Source of the DNA: Thermoclostridium caenicola
GTDB taxonomy: Bacteria; Bacillota; Clostridia; DSM-8532
DNA length: 64,000 bases
Reading direction: 5' to 3'
Assembly (NCBI RefSeq): GCF_900142095.1
Contig: NZ_FQZP01000009.1
Coordinates: 1 to 64,000 of the forward strand
Below the pieces are notes generated by a model. The model searched no databases. It was given only the letters and a program-made list of their open reading frames with translations, and was not told the origin of the DNA. Position numbers and translations under genes: made by a program. This document shows, piece after piece, positions 26,413 to 34,302 of the stretch (the first letter of the stretch is position 1; each line of letters opens with the position of its first letter).

Positions 26413-27249
26413 GACGAGAACGGCAAGGTCATCTACATGACCGAGCATGAGAACTTCCCGAAGATGATCGAGTTCATGCAGAAGCTCATGAATGAAGGCC
26501 TGCTGGACCGTGACTGGGCAGTTAACAACACCACAACCGTGAACGAGAAGCTTTCTTCCGGCAAAGCCATCATCGCCTGCTCCAACCGTACCGGTACCCT
26601 TGTGACTACTCCGGTTATGATGGAAAGCCTTGGACTTGACTGGGACGATCTGGCTTACATCGGCGCGCTGTATGGCAACGACGGTACCTGCACATACATG
26701 AGGACAGAGGCCATCAACCAGGTAACCTGCATCCTTAAGAACGCAAAGCATCCTGAGCATGTCATCAACTGGATCAACATCAAGCAGCAGAACCAGCTCT
26801 ACCTCAATATCGGTGTGGAAGGCGTGCACTTCACCTATGATGAAAATGGTGAAATCAACCCGATTAACCCCATCTTTAGCGAAGAGCGCGGCAACTCCTT
26901 CTGGTACCTGAACAGCACCGACGAGGAAGCCTTCGCTAAGCAGTGGCCTGCACGCGTCCGCAAGAGCCAGGCCATGTGGGAGCCTTTCGATGCGGTAACC
27001 AACTATGCCAACAAGCATACTCCCGAAATCTTCGTACCCAACACCTTTGCGTTCATGCCTTCGCTGGAGAACTACGCCAAGTACAACCAGTCCCTGTTCA
27101 AGAGCACCAGCGACTTCGTCCTCCAGCTGATGGCCGGAACCAAGAAGCTGAGCGACATGCCCACCTTCATGAAGGATTGGCAGAACAACGGCGGCGACAA
27201 GGTCAGAGCCGAAATGCAGGCATGGTATGACGAGTTCTACGGCAAATAA
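26402..27249 (+). pseudogene. Extracellular sugar-binding lipoprotein (family 1-type), C-terminal half only
   Basis: About 280 residues without a signal peptide, lipobox or plausible start. Content is typical of the C-terminal lobe of LplA-like/family 1 solute-binding proteins: WMVDENGKVIYMTEHENF, FMQKLMNEGLLDRDWAVN, SGKAIIACSNRTG, HVINWINIKQQNQLYLNIG, and the tail MKDWQNNGGDKVRAEMQAWY. The upstream half (signal peptide and first lobe, roughly 250 residues) is missing; its place is taken by the opposite-strand FAD oxidoreductase fragment. The natural protein would feed an ABC importer for oligosaccharides such as those in uronic acid or xylan use. Confidence 0.8.
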
Positions 27250-27273
27250 GCCATAGACCAGGGATAACAGATT

Positions 27274-27300
27274 GCGGCAGTCCCCAAAAGGGACTGCTGC
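27274..27300 (+). terminator. Weak terminator-like hairpin after the sugar-binding protein fragment
   Basis: GCAGTCCC (27277-27284) / GGGACTGC (27290-27297) with a 5-nt loop; only a poor T tract (ATTGTT) follows. It may be a partial terminator that lets some transcription into the FAD oxidoreductase genes. Confidence 0.5.
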
Positions 27301-27390
27301 GATTGTTCATACGCAGTATCAATGCTCTCGGGCCGTTCGAAATCTATGATTTCTGTTGCGGCGAGGTTATAAGAAGGCAGGAGAATCAAG

Positions 27391-28764
27391 ATGAGTACAG
27401 TACAATTTTCAAAAGAACTTCCCGCATACCGTGATGTGGATGTCCTGGTGGTGGGCGCCGGGCCAGCAGGTATCGGCGCGGCGGTCTGCGCGGCGCGGAA
27501 CGGGGCCAGAACCTTTGTGTTCGACAGTATGGGCTGCGTGGGCGGCATGGCCACCAATGGCCTGGTAGGCCCCTTTATGACCGTGTATGACGCAAAAAGT
27601 GAGAAGCAGATCATCAAAGGCATATTCGAAGAGATGGTCCAGCGGATGATCCGGATCGGCGGGGCCATTCATCCCGATGAAGTCAGGTCGAAAACATCCC
27701 GGGCCGGATTCTATCTCATCGGCCACGATCACGTAGGTCCCTTTGACCATGAGGCTTTTAAGCTCGTGGCGACCGAAATGATCCAGGAGGCGGGAGCGGA
27801 GCTTCTGCTGCACACCCAGTTTGTGGATGTGCTCAGGGAAGACGACAGAATAACCGGTGTCATCATTGCCAACAAGGATGGCATGTCGGTCATCCGGGCG
27901 AAGATCATCATCGACTGCACAGGGGATGCGGATGTTGCAGCCCGGGCCGGCGTCAATTTTGAACTCGGACGCGTGGAGGACGGCAACATGCAGCCGGCCA
28001 CCCTGTTCTTCCGGGTGTGCAACGTGGACACGGAAAGGCTTGCAGCCCACATCAAGGAGCATGAGCATGAGATCCGGCCTTTCTATGGTCCCTTCAGCTG
28101 GCTTATCAGGGAGAAGCAGGCCGAATGGGGGGATGTGCCCCGTGCCGAGGTCTGCCTGTTTGAAAGCCCGGAGCCCGGCGAGTACCGCCTGAACGTGACC
28201 CGTATTCTGGATGTGGACGGGACCAGGGCCGAGGACTTGACGCGGGCTGAGCTGGAAGGCTTAAGACAGGTCCACAAGGTCTTCAGCTTCCTTAAAAAAT
28301 ATGCCGTAGGATTCGAAAACGCCAAGTTCATGGGAACGGCAGCCACCATAGGCATCCGCGAGACCCGGCATATTGAGGGCCTGTACAGGCTGACCGCGGA
28401 CGATGTGATCAATTGCCGCGTTCCCGAGAATACCATCGCCGTGATGGCTACCAATATGGATACCCATAACAAGAGCGACCCGGGGGGCACCTATTACACC
28501 CTTGAAAAAGGCCCCTATTTTGGCGTGCCCTATCCCTGCCTTGTGCCCAAAGGCATAAGCAATCTGCTGGTGGCCGGACGGGCCATTTCGGCTGACGCCA
28601 TGGCAGGTTCCGCCATCCGCATGATTCCCTGCTGCCTGGTCTTCGGACAGGCGGCAGGAACAGCAGCAGCCCTTGCGGTCAGGGATGACAAAACCCCTGC
28701 AGAGGTTGATGTGACCATGTTGCGTGAAAAGCTTAAGGAGCAGGGAGCTTACCTAGGAGAATAG
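27391..28764 (+). CDS. FAD-dependent oxidoreductase (FAD_oxidored family), paralogue 1
   Basis: 457 residues. N-terminal dinucleotide-binding motif VLVVGAGPAGIGAAVCAARNG followed by the family pattern GCVGGMATNGLVGPF. A second FAD contact, IIIDCTGDADVAARAG, lies mid-protein. The C-terminal part has IGIRETRHIEG and LLVAGRAISADAMAGSAIRMI with QAAGTAAALAV. This PF12831-type family is common in carbohydrate gene clusters of Firmicutes and Bacteroidetes, but its reactions are mostly uncharacterised. It starts at an ATG with a good upstream purine tract (AGGCAGGAG). Part of a group with three relatives (one truncated) within 7 kb. Confidence 0.88.
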   Translation: MSTVQFSKELPAYRDVDVLVVGAGPAGIGAAVCAARNGARTFVFDSMGCVGGMATNGLVGPFMTVYDAKSEKQIIKGIFEEMVQRMIRIGGAIHPDEVRSKTSRAGFYLIGHDHVGPFDHEAFKLVATEMIQEAGAELLLHTQFVDVLREDDRITGVIIANKDGMSVIRAKIIIDCTGDADVAARAGVNFELGRVEDGNMQPATLFFRVCNVDTERLAAHIKEHEHEIRPFYGPFSWLIREKQAEWGDVPRAEVCLFESPEPGEYRLNVTRILDVDGTRAEDLTRAELEGLRQVHKVFSFLKKYAVGFENAKFMGTAATIGIRETRHIEGLYRLTADDVINCRVPENTIAVMATNMDTHNKSDPGGTYYTLEKGPYFGVPYPCLVPKGISNLLVAGRAISADAMAGSAIRMIPCCLVFGQAAGTAAALAVRDDKTPAEVDVTMLREKLKEQGAYLGE

Positions 28765-28831
28765 ATGCCGTGGGACGGCTTCTGTTCCCTTGCATTGAAA
28801 CCCTGATTCCATGCCCATATATCAACCATAT

Positions 28832-28912
28832 GCATGTCGCTGCGGGGGGCGGAGCGGTGAAGTGACTGGCTGATAACAGCGCATTATCCCCGCTTCGCCC
28901 GCAGGGACATGC
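28832..28912. repeat. Large imperfect stem-loop between FAD oxidoreductase genes
   Basis: Left arm 28832-28857 (GCATGTCGCTGCGG...GGAGCGG) and right arm 28890-28912 (CCGCTTCGCCCGCAGGGACATGC) pair over about 22 bases with a 3-base bulge; loop of about 32 nt. No T run follows, so it is not a plain terminator. It lies in the 355-bp gap between paralogues 1 and 2 and may be an mRNA processing or stability element, or a dispersed palindromic repeat. Nothing else is visible in 28765-29119. Confidence 0.7.
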
Positions 28913-29119
28913 TCACAGCAATGACAGCCCATCTTTTTGTGGTCGGGGGGAAGCCTGTTATGGTTGCAGATCATCCTTTGTCGTTGCGGAAGGTTTCTCC
29001 CCCCTTTTTGTCAATGGAGGAGCAAGAATATGCTTCAATCCCGTAATTTTCCGTGCCGTGCCGGTGGCTGGCTGAAAGCGCGGAAAAGTCCGGGAAGCTA
29101 TTTGAAGGAGACAATCAAT

Positions 29120-30427
29120 ATGAGTGCAGAGATGATTTCCTACCAAAAAACACTACCCGTTAGGGACGAATTCGATGTGGTGGTCGTGGGCTCGGGTCCT
29201 TCCGGCATATGCGCGGCTGTTTCGGCAGCCCGCATGGGTGTCAGGACCGCCCTGGTTGAGCGCTATGGCGTGCTGGGAGGCAACCTGACCGTCGGCGCCG
29301 TTGCTCCCATCCTTGGCAGCGTTTCCAGGGGAACATTGAGGGATGAACTGGTGGAGCGGCTGGGCGTTCCGGACTGCGATGAGATCGGAGCCACCCAGCA
29401 GTGCCACGATTTTGAAAAGGCCAAGCGCGTGCTGGTGGAATTTGCCCATGAGGCGGGTGTCAAGATTTTTCTCCAGACACCGGTGGTTGACGTGATCATG
29501 GACGGCAGCCGGGTGGACGGCGTTGTCATATCGGAAAAAACCGGCCTGAAGGTGCTCAGGGCGAAAGTTTTCGTGGATGCCACGGGCGACGGGGATGTGG
29601 CCTACCATGCCGGTGCCGAGTATCAGATGGGCCGTGACAGCGATTCCCTGGTACAGCCGGTAACGCTGATGTTCACCCTCAATGGCGTGGAAGAGGACGC
29701 CCTTACCTGCATCGGTGAAGTGGACTATGTCCAGTACAAGGGTGAAAGATTCCTCGACTATACCACCAGGCTCTGCAAGGAAGGGCACCTGCCGCCCCAT
29801 TCGGCATCTGTCCGCTCTTTCCGTACCCTGGTGCCGGGCGAACGCCTTATCAACACCACCCAGGCCAACGGTATCTTCGCCGTCAACAGCGACGATTTGG
29901 AAAAGGCCGAGGTGGATCTGCGCGCGCAGATTGATAAAGTGACCGAGTTCCTGCGCAAGTTCGTGGACGGCTACCAGAACTGTTATGTGAAGAGCACGGC
30001 CGAAACCCTTGGTGTCAGGGAAACACGCCGCTTCATCGGAGAATACATCCTGGAGGATAACGATTTGCGCACAGGACGCCGGTTTGAGGATGTAGTGGTC
30101 CATAAGGCCAGCTTTATTGTCGATATCCATAACCCAACGGGCAGCGCCCAGGCAGAAGGCGTTCCCGAGGAAGTAACGCCCTACGACATTCCGCTTCGGT
30201 GCCTCATCCCAAAGAAGACCGATGGTCTGGTTCTTTCCGGAAGATGTATTTCAGGCACCCACAGGGCCCATGCCTCCTACCGGGTCATGTCCATCTGCAT
30301 GGCCATCGGCGAAGCCTCGGGCGTGACGGCGGCCCTTGCAGCGAAAAAGGGGATTAATCCCCGCGAAGTGGATTACAGGGAAGTACAGAAGGTCCTGCTG
30401 GAGCGGGGCGTGGATCTGTTCAGCTAA
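29120..30427 (+). CDS. FAD-dependent oxidoreductase (FAD_oxidored family), paralogue 2
   Basis: 435 residues from the ATG at 29120 (AAGGAG nine bases upstream); the open frame to 28937 crosses the intergenic hairpin gap and is rejected. Rossmann motif VVVVGSGPSGICAAVSAARMG, then GVLGGNLTVGAVAPIL, the central FVDATGDGDVAYHAGAEYQMG, and C-terminal LGVRETRRFIGEYIL and GLVLSGRCISGTHRAHASYRV. Same family as paralogues 1 and 3 but clearly diverged (about a third identical by eye), so the three probably act on different substrates or form a multi-subunit enzyme. Followed after 45 bp by the SDR gene. Confidence 0.88.
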   Translation: MSAEMISYQKTLPVRDEFDVVVVGSGPSGICAAVSAARMGVRTALVERYGVLGGNLTVGAVAPILGSVSRGTLRDELVERLGVPDCDEIGATQQCHDFEKAKRVLVEFAHEAGVKIFLQTPVVDVIMDGSRVDGVVISEKTGLKVLRAKVFVDATGDGDVAYHAGAEYQMGRDSDSLVQPVTLMFTLNGVEEDALTCIGEVDYVQYKGERFLDYTTRLCKEGHLPPHSASVRSFRTLVPGERLINTTQANGIFAVNSDDLEKAEVDLRAQIDKVTEFLRKFVDGYQNCYVKSTAETLGVRETRRFIGEYILEDNDLRTGRRFEDVVVHKASFIVDIHNPTGSAQAEGVPEEVTPYDIPLRCLIPKKTDGLVLSGRCISGTHRAHASYRVMSICMAIGEASGVTAALAAKKGINPREVDYREVQKVLLERGVDLFS

Positions 30428-30472
30428 ACTATGCGTATCGGGCATACTGAGAAAGAAAAAGGAGGGAATCGC

Positions 30473-31249
30473 ATGGGAATCATGGAAAAGATGCGCCTCG
30501 ACGGCAAGAAGATTTTTGTCACCGGCGGCGCAAGAGGCATAGGGAAGAGCATTGCACTCGGCGTGGCGGAAGCCGGAGCCGATGTGGCCATTGTTGATCT
30601 GGACATAGAAGAGGCGAAGAAAACGGCTCAGCAGCTTGCTGCCGAGACCGGGCGCAAATTCATCGCAGTTCAGGCGGATGTCACCCAGCCGGATCAGGTG
30701 GAACAGATGATAGCCACCATCCTGGAGCAGTTTGACAGGATAGATGCGGCCTTCTGCAACGCGGGCATTTGCATCAACGCGCCCGCTGAGGAAATGACCT
30801 TTGAGCAGTGGAAGAAGGTTATCGATATCAACCTGACCGGCGTTTTCCTGACAGCCCAGGCTGCCGGAAAGGTGATGATCCGGCAAGGAGGAGGCTCCAT
30901 CATCACGACGGCCTCCATGTCGGGCCATATTGTCAATTATCCGCAGCCCCAGTGTGCATACAATGCTTCAAAGGCAGGCGTGATCCTGCTGACCAAGTCC
31001 CTTGCGGTGGAATGGGCGCTGAAAGGGGTGCGGGTCAACTCCATCAGTCCGGGTTATATCGGTACTGAGCTGATCTCAAACTCTCCCTTCCTTGTACCCC
31101 TGATCAAGCAATGGGAAGAGATGACCCCCGTTCGCCGCCTGGGAAGGCCCGACGAGCTCCAGGCGATCGCCGTATACCTTGCCGGTGATGCCAGCAAGTT
31201 TACCACAGGATCTGATTTTGTCATAGACGGCGCCTTTACCTGCGTCTGA
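30473..31249 (+). CDS. Short-chain dehydrogenase/reductase (SDR)
   Basis: 258 residues from the ATG at 30473 (AAGGAGG seven bases upstream). Classical SDR: cofactor motif FVTGGARGIGKSIALG, acidic residue after beta-2 (IVDLDIEE) that favours NAD(H), structural NAG (FCNAGICINA), catalytic Ser in IITTASMSG, Tyr and Lys in QCAYNASKAGVILLTKSLA, and the usual C-terminal SDFVIDGAF. It likely oxidises a sugar acid, polyol or similar secondary alcohol. It lies between FAD oxidoreductase paralogues 2 and 3 in one transcription unit. Confidence 0.92.
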   Translation: MGIMEKMRLDGKKIFVTGGARGIGKSIALGVAEAGADVAIVDLDIEEAKKTAQQLAAETGRKFIAVQADVTQPDQVEQMIATILEQFDRIDAAFCNAGICINAPAEEMTFEQWKKVIDINLTGVFLTAQAAGKVMIRQGGGSIITTASMSGHIVNYPQPQCAYNASKAGVILLTKSLAVEWALKGVRVNSISPGYIGTELISNSPFLVPLIKQWEEMTPVRRLGRPDELQAIAVYLAGDASKFTTGSDFVIDGAFTCV

Positions 31250-31322
31250 GCCATAAAAACTTCCGGTTTCAGGTGCGGTCCTTGAGGCAGAAACAGGATA
31301 AGATTTTAAGGAGAGGAACCTT

Positions 31323-32642
31323 ATGCATATTTTCGAACCTGAAAGAAGAATCCCGGTTGCCGGAAGCTACGATGTCATCGTATGCGGCGGGGGGCCGTCC
31401 GGCATCATCGCTGCTGTGGCGGCGGCAAGAAACGGTGCAAAAACCCTGTTGATAGAACGGTACGGATTTGTGGGCGGCATGGCGACCAATGCGCTGGTTA
31501 CGCCCATCAGCGAATTCAGGAAGAACGGGAAGCAAATCATCGGCGGAATGCCCTATGAACTGATGGTTCGCGCAAACCGGCTGGGAGGGGCAAACATTGC
31601 CTTCGAGAGCGGCAATTATCCCATCGATGATGAGGTTTTCAAGCTGGCAGCCCAGCAGATGCTTCTTGAAAGCGGCGTCACACTGCTTTACCATTCCTGG
31701 TTTTCGGATTGCATCACAACGGACGGGCATGTCAGTCATGTCATCGTCCAGAACAAGATCGGACGCGTCGCCTATGAGGGCAAGGTGATCGTGGACTGTA
31801 CGGGAGATGCGGATGTGGTGCGGGCCGCAGGCTACAAGACCGTTAAGGAAAATACCCTGCAGCCGGCAACCCTGTGGTTCCAGCTCAGCGGTGTGGATAC
31901 CAAATCCCTCGAAGAACAAGGCCTGTTCGGGGATGCGGTGAACGATCAGCTACCCATTAGCGATGTTATCCGGAACCGCCTGGGCGAGCTGCATAAAAAG
32001 GGTGAAATGCCGCTGTTTGGCGGACCATGGATCAGCAGAGGGTTCAATGAAGGCTCGGTGAGCATCAATCTTCTGCGGGAAGCCACGGATGCCAGTAACC
32101 CCGAGCAGTTCACAAAAACCGAATGCAGCTTGCGCGAAAGCCTGTTCAAGGTTGTAACCATCCTGCGGGAGAACTTCCCGGAATTCAGGAATTGCCGGAT
32201 TTTGAAATCGGGTACGCAGACCGGCGTCCGGGAAACCTACCATATCGTGGGGATGTACCAGCTCACGACCGACGATGTGATTCATCCCAAACCCTTCCCG
32301 GATACCGTTGCCAAAGGTGCCCATGTCATTGATATCCACAGGCCGGACAATATCGATCAGGAACTGGTGGTACTGGAGCAGGAATACAATATCCCTTACC
32401 GCATCATGGTGCCCTACGACAGCAGGAATATCATCGTGGCCGGCCGCAGCGTATGCGCCGACAGGGCGGCCTTCGGAACTGTCCGGGTCATGGCGGTCTG
32501 CATGGCCATGGGACAGGCTGCGGGAACCGCTGCAGCCATCGCTGCCCAGAAGGGCCTGGCCATGAGCAAAATGGACATTCCTTTACTGGTTAAGACCCTC
32601 AGGGAACAGGGCGCAGTGATAGATTTTGACAACTGCAGATGA
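31323..32642 (+). CDS. FAD-dependent oxidoreductase (FAD_oxidored family), paralogue 3
   Basis: 439 residues. N-terminal VIVCGGGPSGIIAAVAAARNG and GFVGGMATNALVTPI, central VIVDCTGDADVVRAAGYK with LQPATLWFQLSGV, C-terminal TGVRETYHIVGMYQLTTDDV and IIVAGRSVCADRAAFGTVRVM with GQAAGTAAAIAAQ. Strongest similarity by eye is to paralogue 1. AGGAGAGGAACC precedes the ATG. A strong terminator follows, making 27391-32642 a likely four-gene unit. Confidence 0.88.
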   Translation: MHIFEPERRIPVAGSYDVIVCGGGPSGIIAAVAAARNGAKTLLIERYGFVGGMATNALVTPISEFRKNGKQIIGGMPYELMVRANRLGGANIAFESGNYPIDDEVFKLAAQQMLLESGVTLLYHSWFSDCITTDGHVSHVIVQNKIGRVAYEGKVIVDCTGDADVVRAAGYKTVKENTLQPATLWFQLSGVDTKSLEEQGLFGDAVNDQLPISDVIRNRLGELHKKGEMPLFGGPWISRGFNEGSVSINLLREATDASNPEQFTKTECSLRESLFKVVTILRENFPEFRNCRILKSGTQTGVRETYHIVGMYQLTTDDVIHPKPFPDTVAKGAHVIDIHRPDNIDQELVVLEQEYNIPYRIMVPYDSRNIIVAGRSVCADRAAFGTVRVMAVCMAMGQAAGTAAAIAAQKGLAMSKMDIPLLVKTLREQGAVIDFDNCR

Positions 32643-32667
32643 AAGGCTCATCCATAAATCAAACGAA

Positions 32668-32696
32668 GGGCGGGAACGTGAGTCCCGCCCGTTTTT
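32668..32696 (+). terminator. Strong terminator after FAD oxidoreductase paralogue 3
   Basis: Perfect GC-rich stem GGGCGGGA (32668-32675) / TCCCGCCC (32683-32690), 7-nt loop, then GTTTTTC. Confidence 0.9.
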
Positions 32697-32717
32697 CTTC
32701 CTTTCGCCGGTTTTATG

Positions 32718-34130
32718 CTACACTTCTTCTTTTTTGAGGCTTTCTTTTAAATGCTTTCCTTTGGCATCCAGCCATTTTCCCGACCGGAACCGGAAATAAA
32801 CGATCAGTGCCCTTGTGGTCTGGTCAAGCACAAAAGCCACCCAGGCACCCACAAGCCCCCAGTTGAAGACATTCACAAACACATAGGCGACGAACACCCG
32901 GAAGATCCATATGCCGAAAATGGAGGCATAAAGGGGGTACATGGTATCCCCTGCGCCGCGCAGAGCGCCCGCAATGGAAAGCTGTGTGGATTGGCCCGGC
33001 TGGATCAATGCCAGTATTTTGAGAACCATGCCGGCAAGGACCACCACTTCTGCTTCCTTGTTATACAGCCTTGCCAGGGGGTGGGATAACAGGAAAAACA
33101 GGATCCCCACAAAGATAGCCACCACCAGGGCCATATGATGGACCACATCGGCACACCGCCTGGCCTTTTCCTTGTCATTGGCACCCAGGCTCTGCCCCAC
33201 CAGGGTGGTGGACGCCACGCCGAAGGCCATGCTGGAGGAGAAGGATAATCCGGATATGTTGAGGCCAATCTGGTGAGCCGCAAAGTGTATGGTCCCAAGA
33301 CCGGAAACCGTCCGTGCAAACATCATGAGTCCGCTCTGTATGACGAACTGCTCCAGTGCGGAAGGGATGCCAATGGACATGACCTTTTTGATAATTCCGA
33401 AATCAAACCGGAATCGGGTGGCTCTGCCGATGTGGATGATGGCTTTTCCCGAATAGACAATATAAAGGCCGACGATGCAGGCCACAACCCTGGAAAGGGT
33501 AGTGGATATGGCCGCTCCCGAAACGCCCAGCCGGGGAAAGCCTAGTTTTCCGTATATCAGCACATAGTTGCCGAAAACGTTCAGAAGATTGCTGCCGAGG
33601 TTGTAGTACATGGGAAGCTTGGTCTGGCCCGCACCCCTGAGCGCCGCGGTAATTCCCATGGTCAGGGCCTGGAACATGAGCCCGGCTGAAACGATTTGGA
33701 AATATACGGTGGCATCCTGCAGGGTATCCTCCCTGGCTCCCATGAACAGGACGATCCACCGTGCAAGGACGATACCGATGATGCTTACGAGGATGCCCAG
33801 GATTATGTTCAGTACAATGATCTGACGTGTTACCTCGGAGGCTTTGTTCGGCTTTCCCGCCCCGATATTCCAGGCCACCAGGGTAGTTGTGCCCACGTTG
33901 ACGGCTGCAAAGATGGCCAGAAGCAGCATAAAGGGCTGGTTGGTGAGCCCTACCGCCGCTATGGCGGCCGAGCTCAGCCGGCCGACCATGATCATGTCCA
34001 CCATGCCAAAAAAGGTTGACATGACAAGCTCTATAAAAGCAGGCCAGGTGATGGAAATGACTTCCCTCCGCAATCCCTGGCCGAAAAAACGTGTAACAGA
34101 ATGGCTCAGGCTGCTGATCAGACGAAGCAA
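32718..34130 (-). CDS. MATE-family multidrug/Na+ antiporter
   Basis: 470 residues with twelve predicted membrane helices. MATE patterns: ISITWPAFIELVMSTFFGMVDMIMVG, GAGKPNKASEVTRQ, and in the second half GIPSALEQFVIQSG, VGQSLGANDKEKA and QPGQSTQLSIAGALRGAGDT, the two halves being related as expected. It starts with TTG at 34130, with GAGGAG ten bases upstream; no ATG is better placed. Family members export cationic drugs in exchange for Na+ or H+. Single gene. Confidence 0.92.
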   Translation of the reverse strand: MLRLISSLSHSVTRFFGQGLRREVISITWPAFIELVMSTFFGMVDMIMVGRLSSAAIAAVGLTNQPFMLLLAIFAAVNVGTTTLVAWNIGAGKPNKASEVTRQIIVLNIILGILVSIIGIVLARWIVLFMGAREDTLQDATVYFQIVSAGLMFQALTMGITAALRGAGQTKLPMYYNLGSNLLNVFGNYVLIYGKLGFPRLGVSGAAISTTLSRVVACIVGLYIVYSGKAIIHIGRATRFRFDFGIIKKVMSIGIPSALEQFVIQSGLMMFARTVSGLGTIHFAAHQIGLNISGLSFSSSMAFGVASTTLVGQSLGANDKEKARRCADVVHHMALVVAIFVGILFFLLSHPLARLYNKEAEVVVLAGMVLKILALIQPGQSTQLSIAGALRGAGDTMYPLYASIFGIWIFRVFVAYVFVNVFNWGLVGAWVAFVLDQTTRALIVYFRFRSGKWLDAKGKHLKESLKKEEV

Positions 34131-34302
34131 ATCGGGATGACTCCTCTCTTTAAAAGCAATAAATATTATTATAATGTTCTGTCCAGAAAGTTTCAGTGTT
34201 TTTGAGGTCTGAAAAAGCTTCCGCTATGAGCATGCAAGCGGAACGATGACCGTTCCGCTGCGCTTTCGGGTCCGTGGCTTTTTAAGTACATCTTCCCGTC
34301 GG

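Noticed and set aside
26341-27018. 225-residue minus-strand open frame across the 26.4-kb join
   Set aside because: It mixes an out-of-frame part of the FAD oxidoreductase fragment with antisense of the sugar-binding protein; a shadow on both sides.
28937-29119. 61-residue N-terminal extension of FAD oxidoreductase paralogue 2
   Set aside because: Atypical Cys/Trp/Arg-rich sequence before the Rossmann motif; the ATG at 29120 has a clear AAGGAG.
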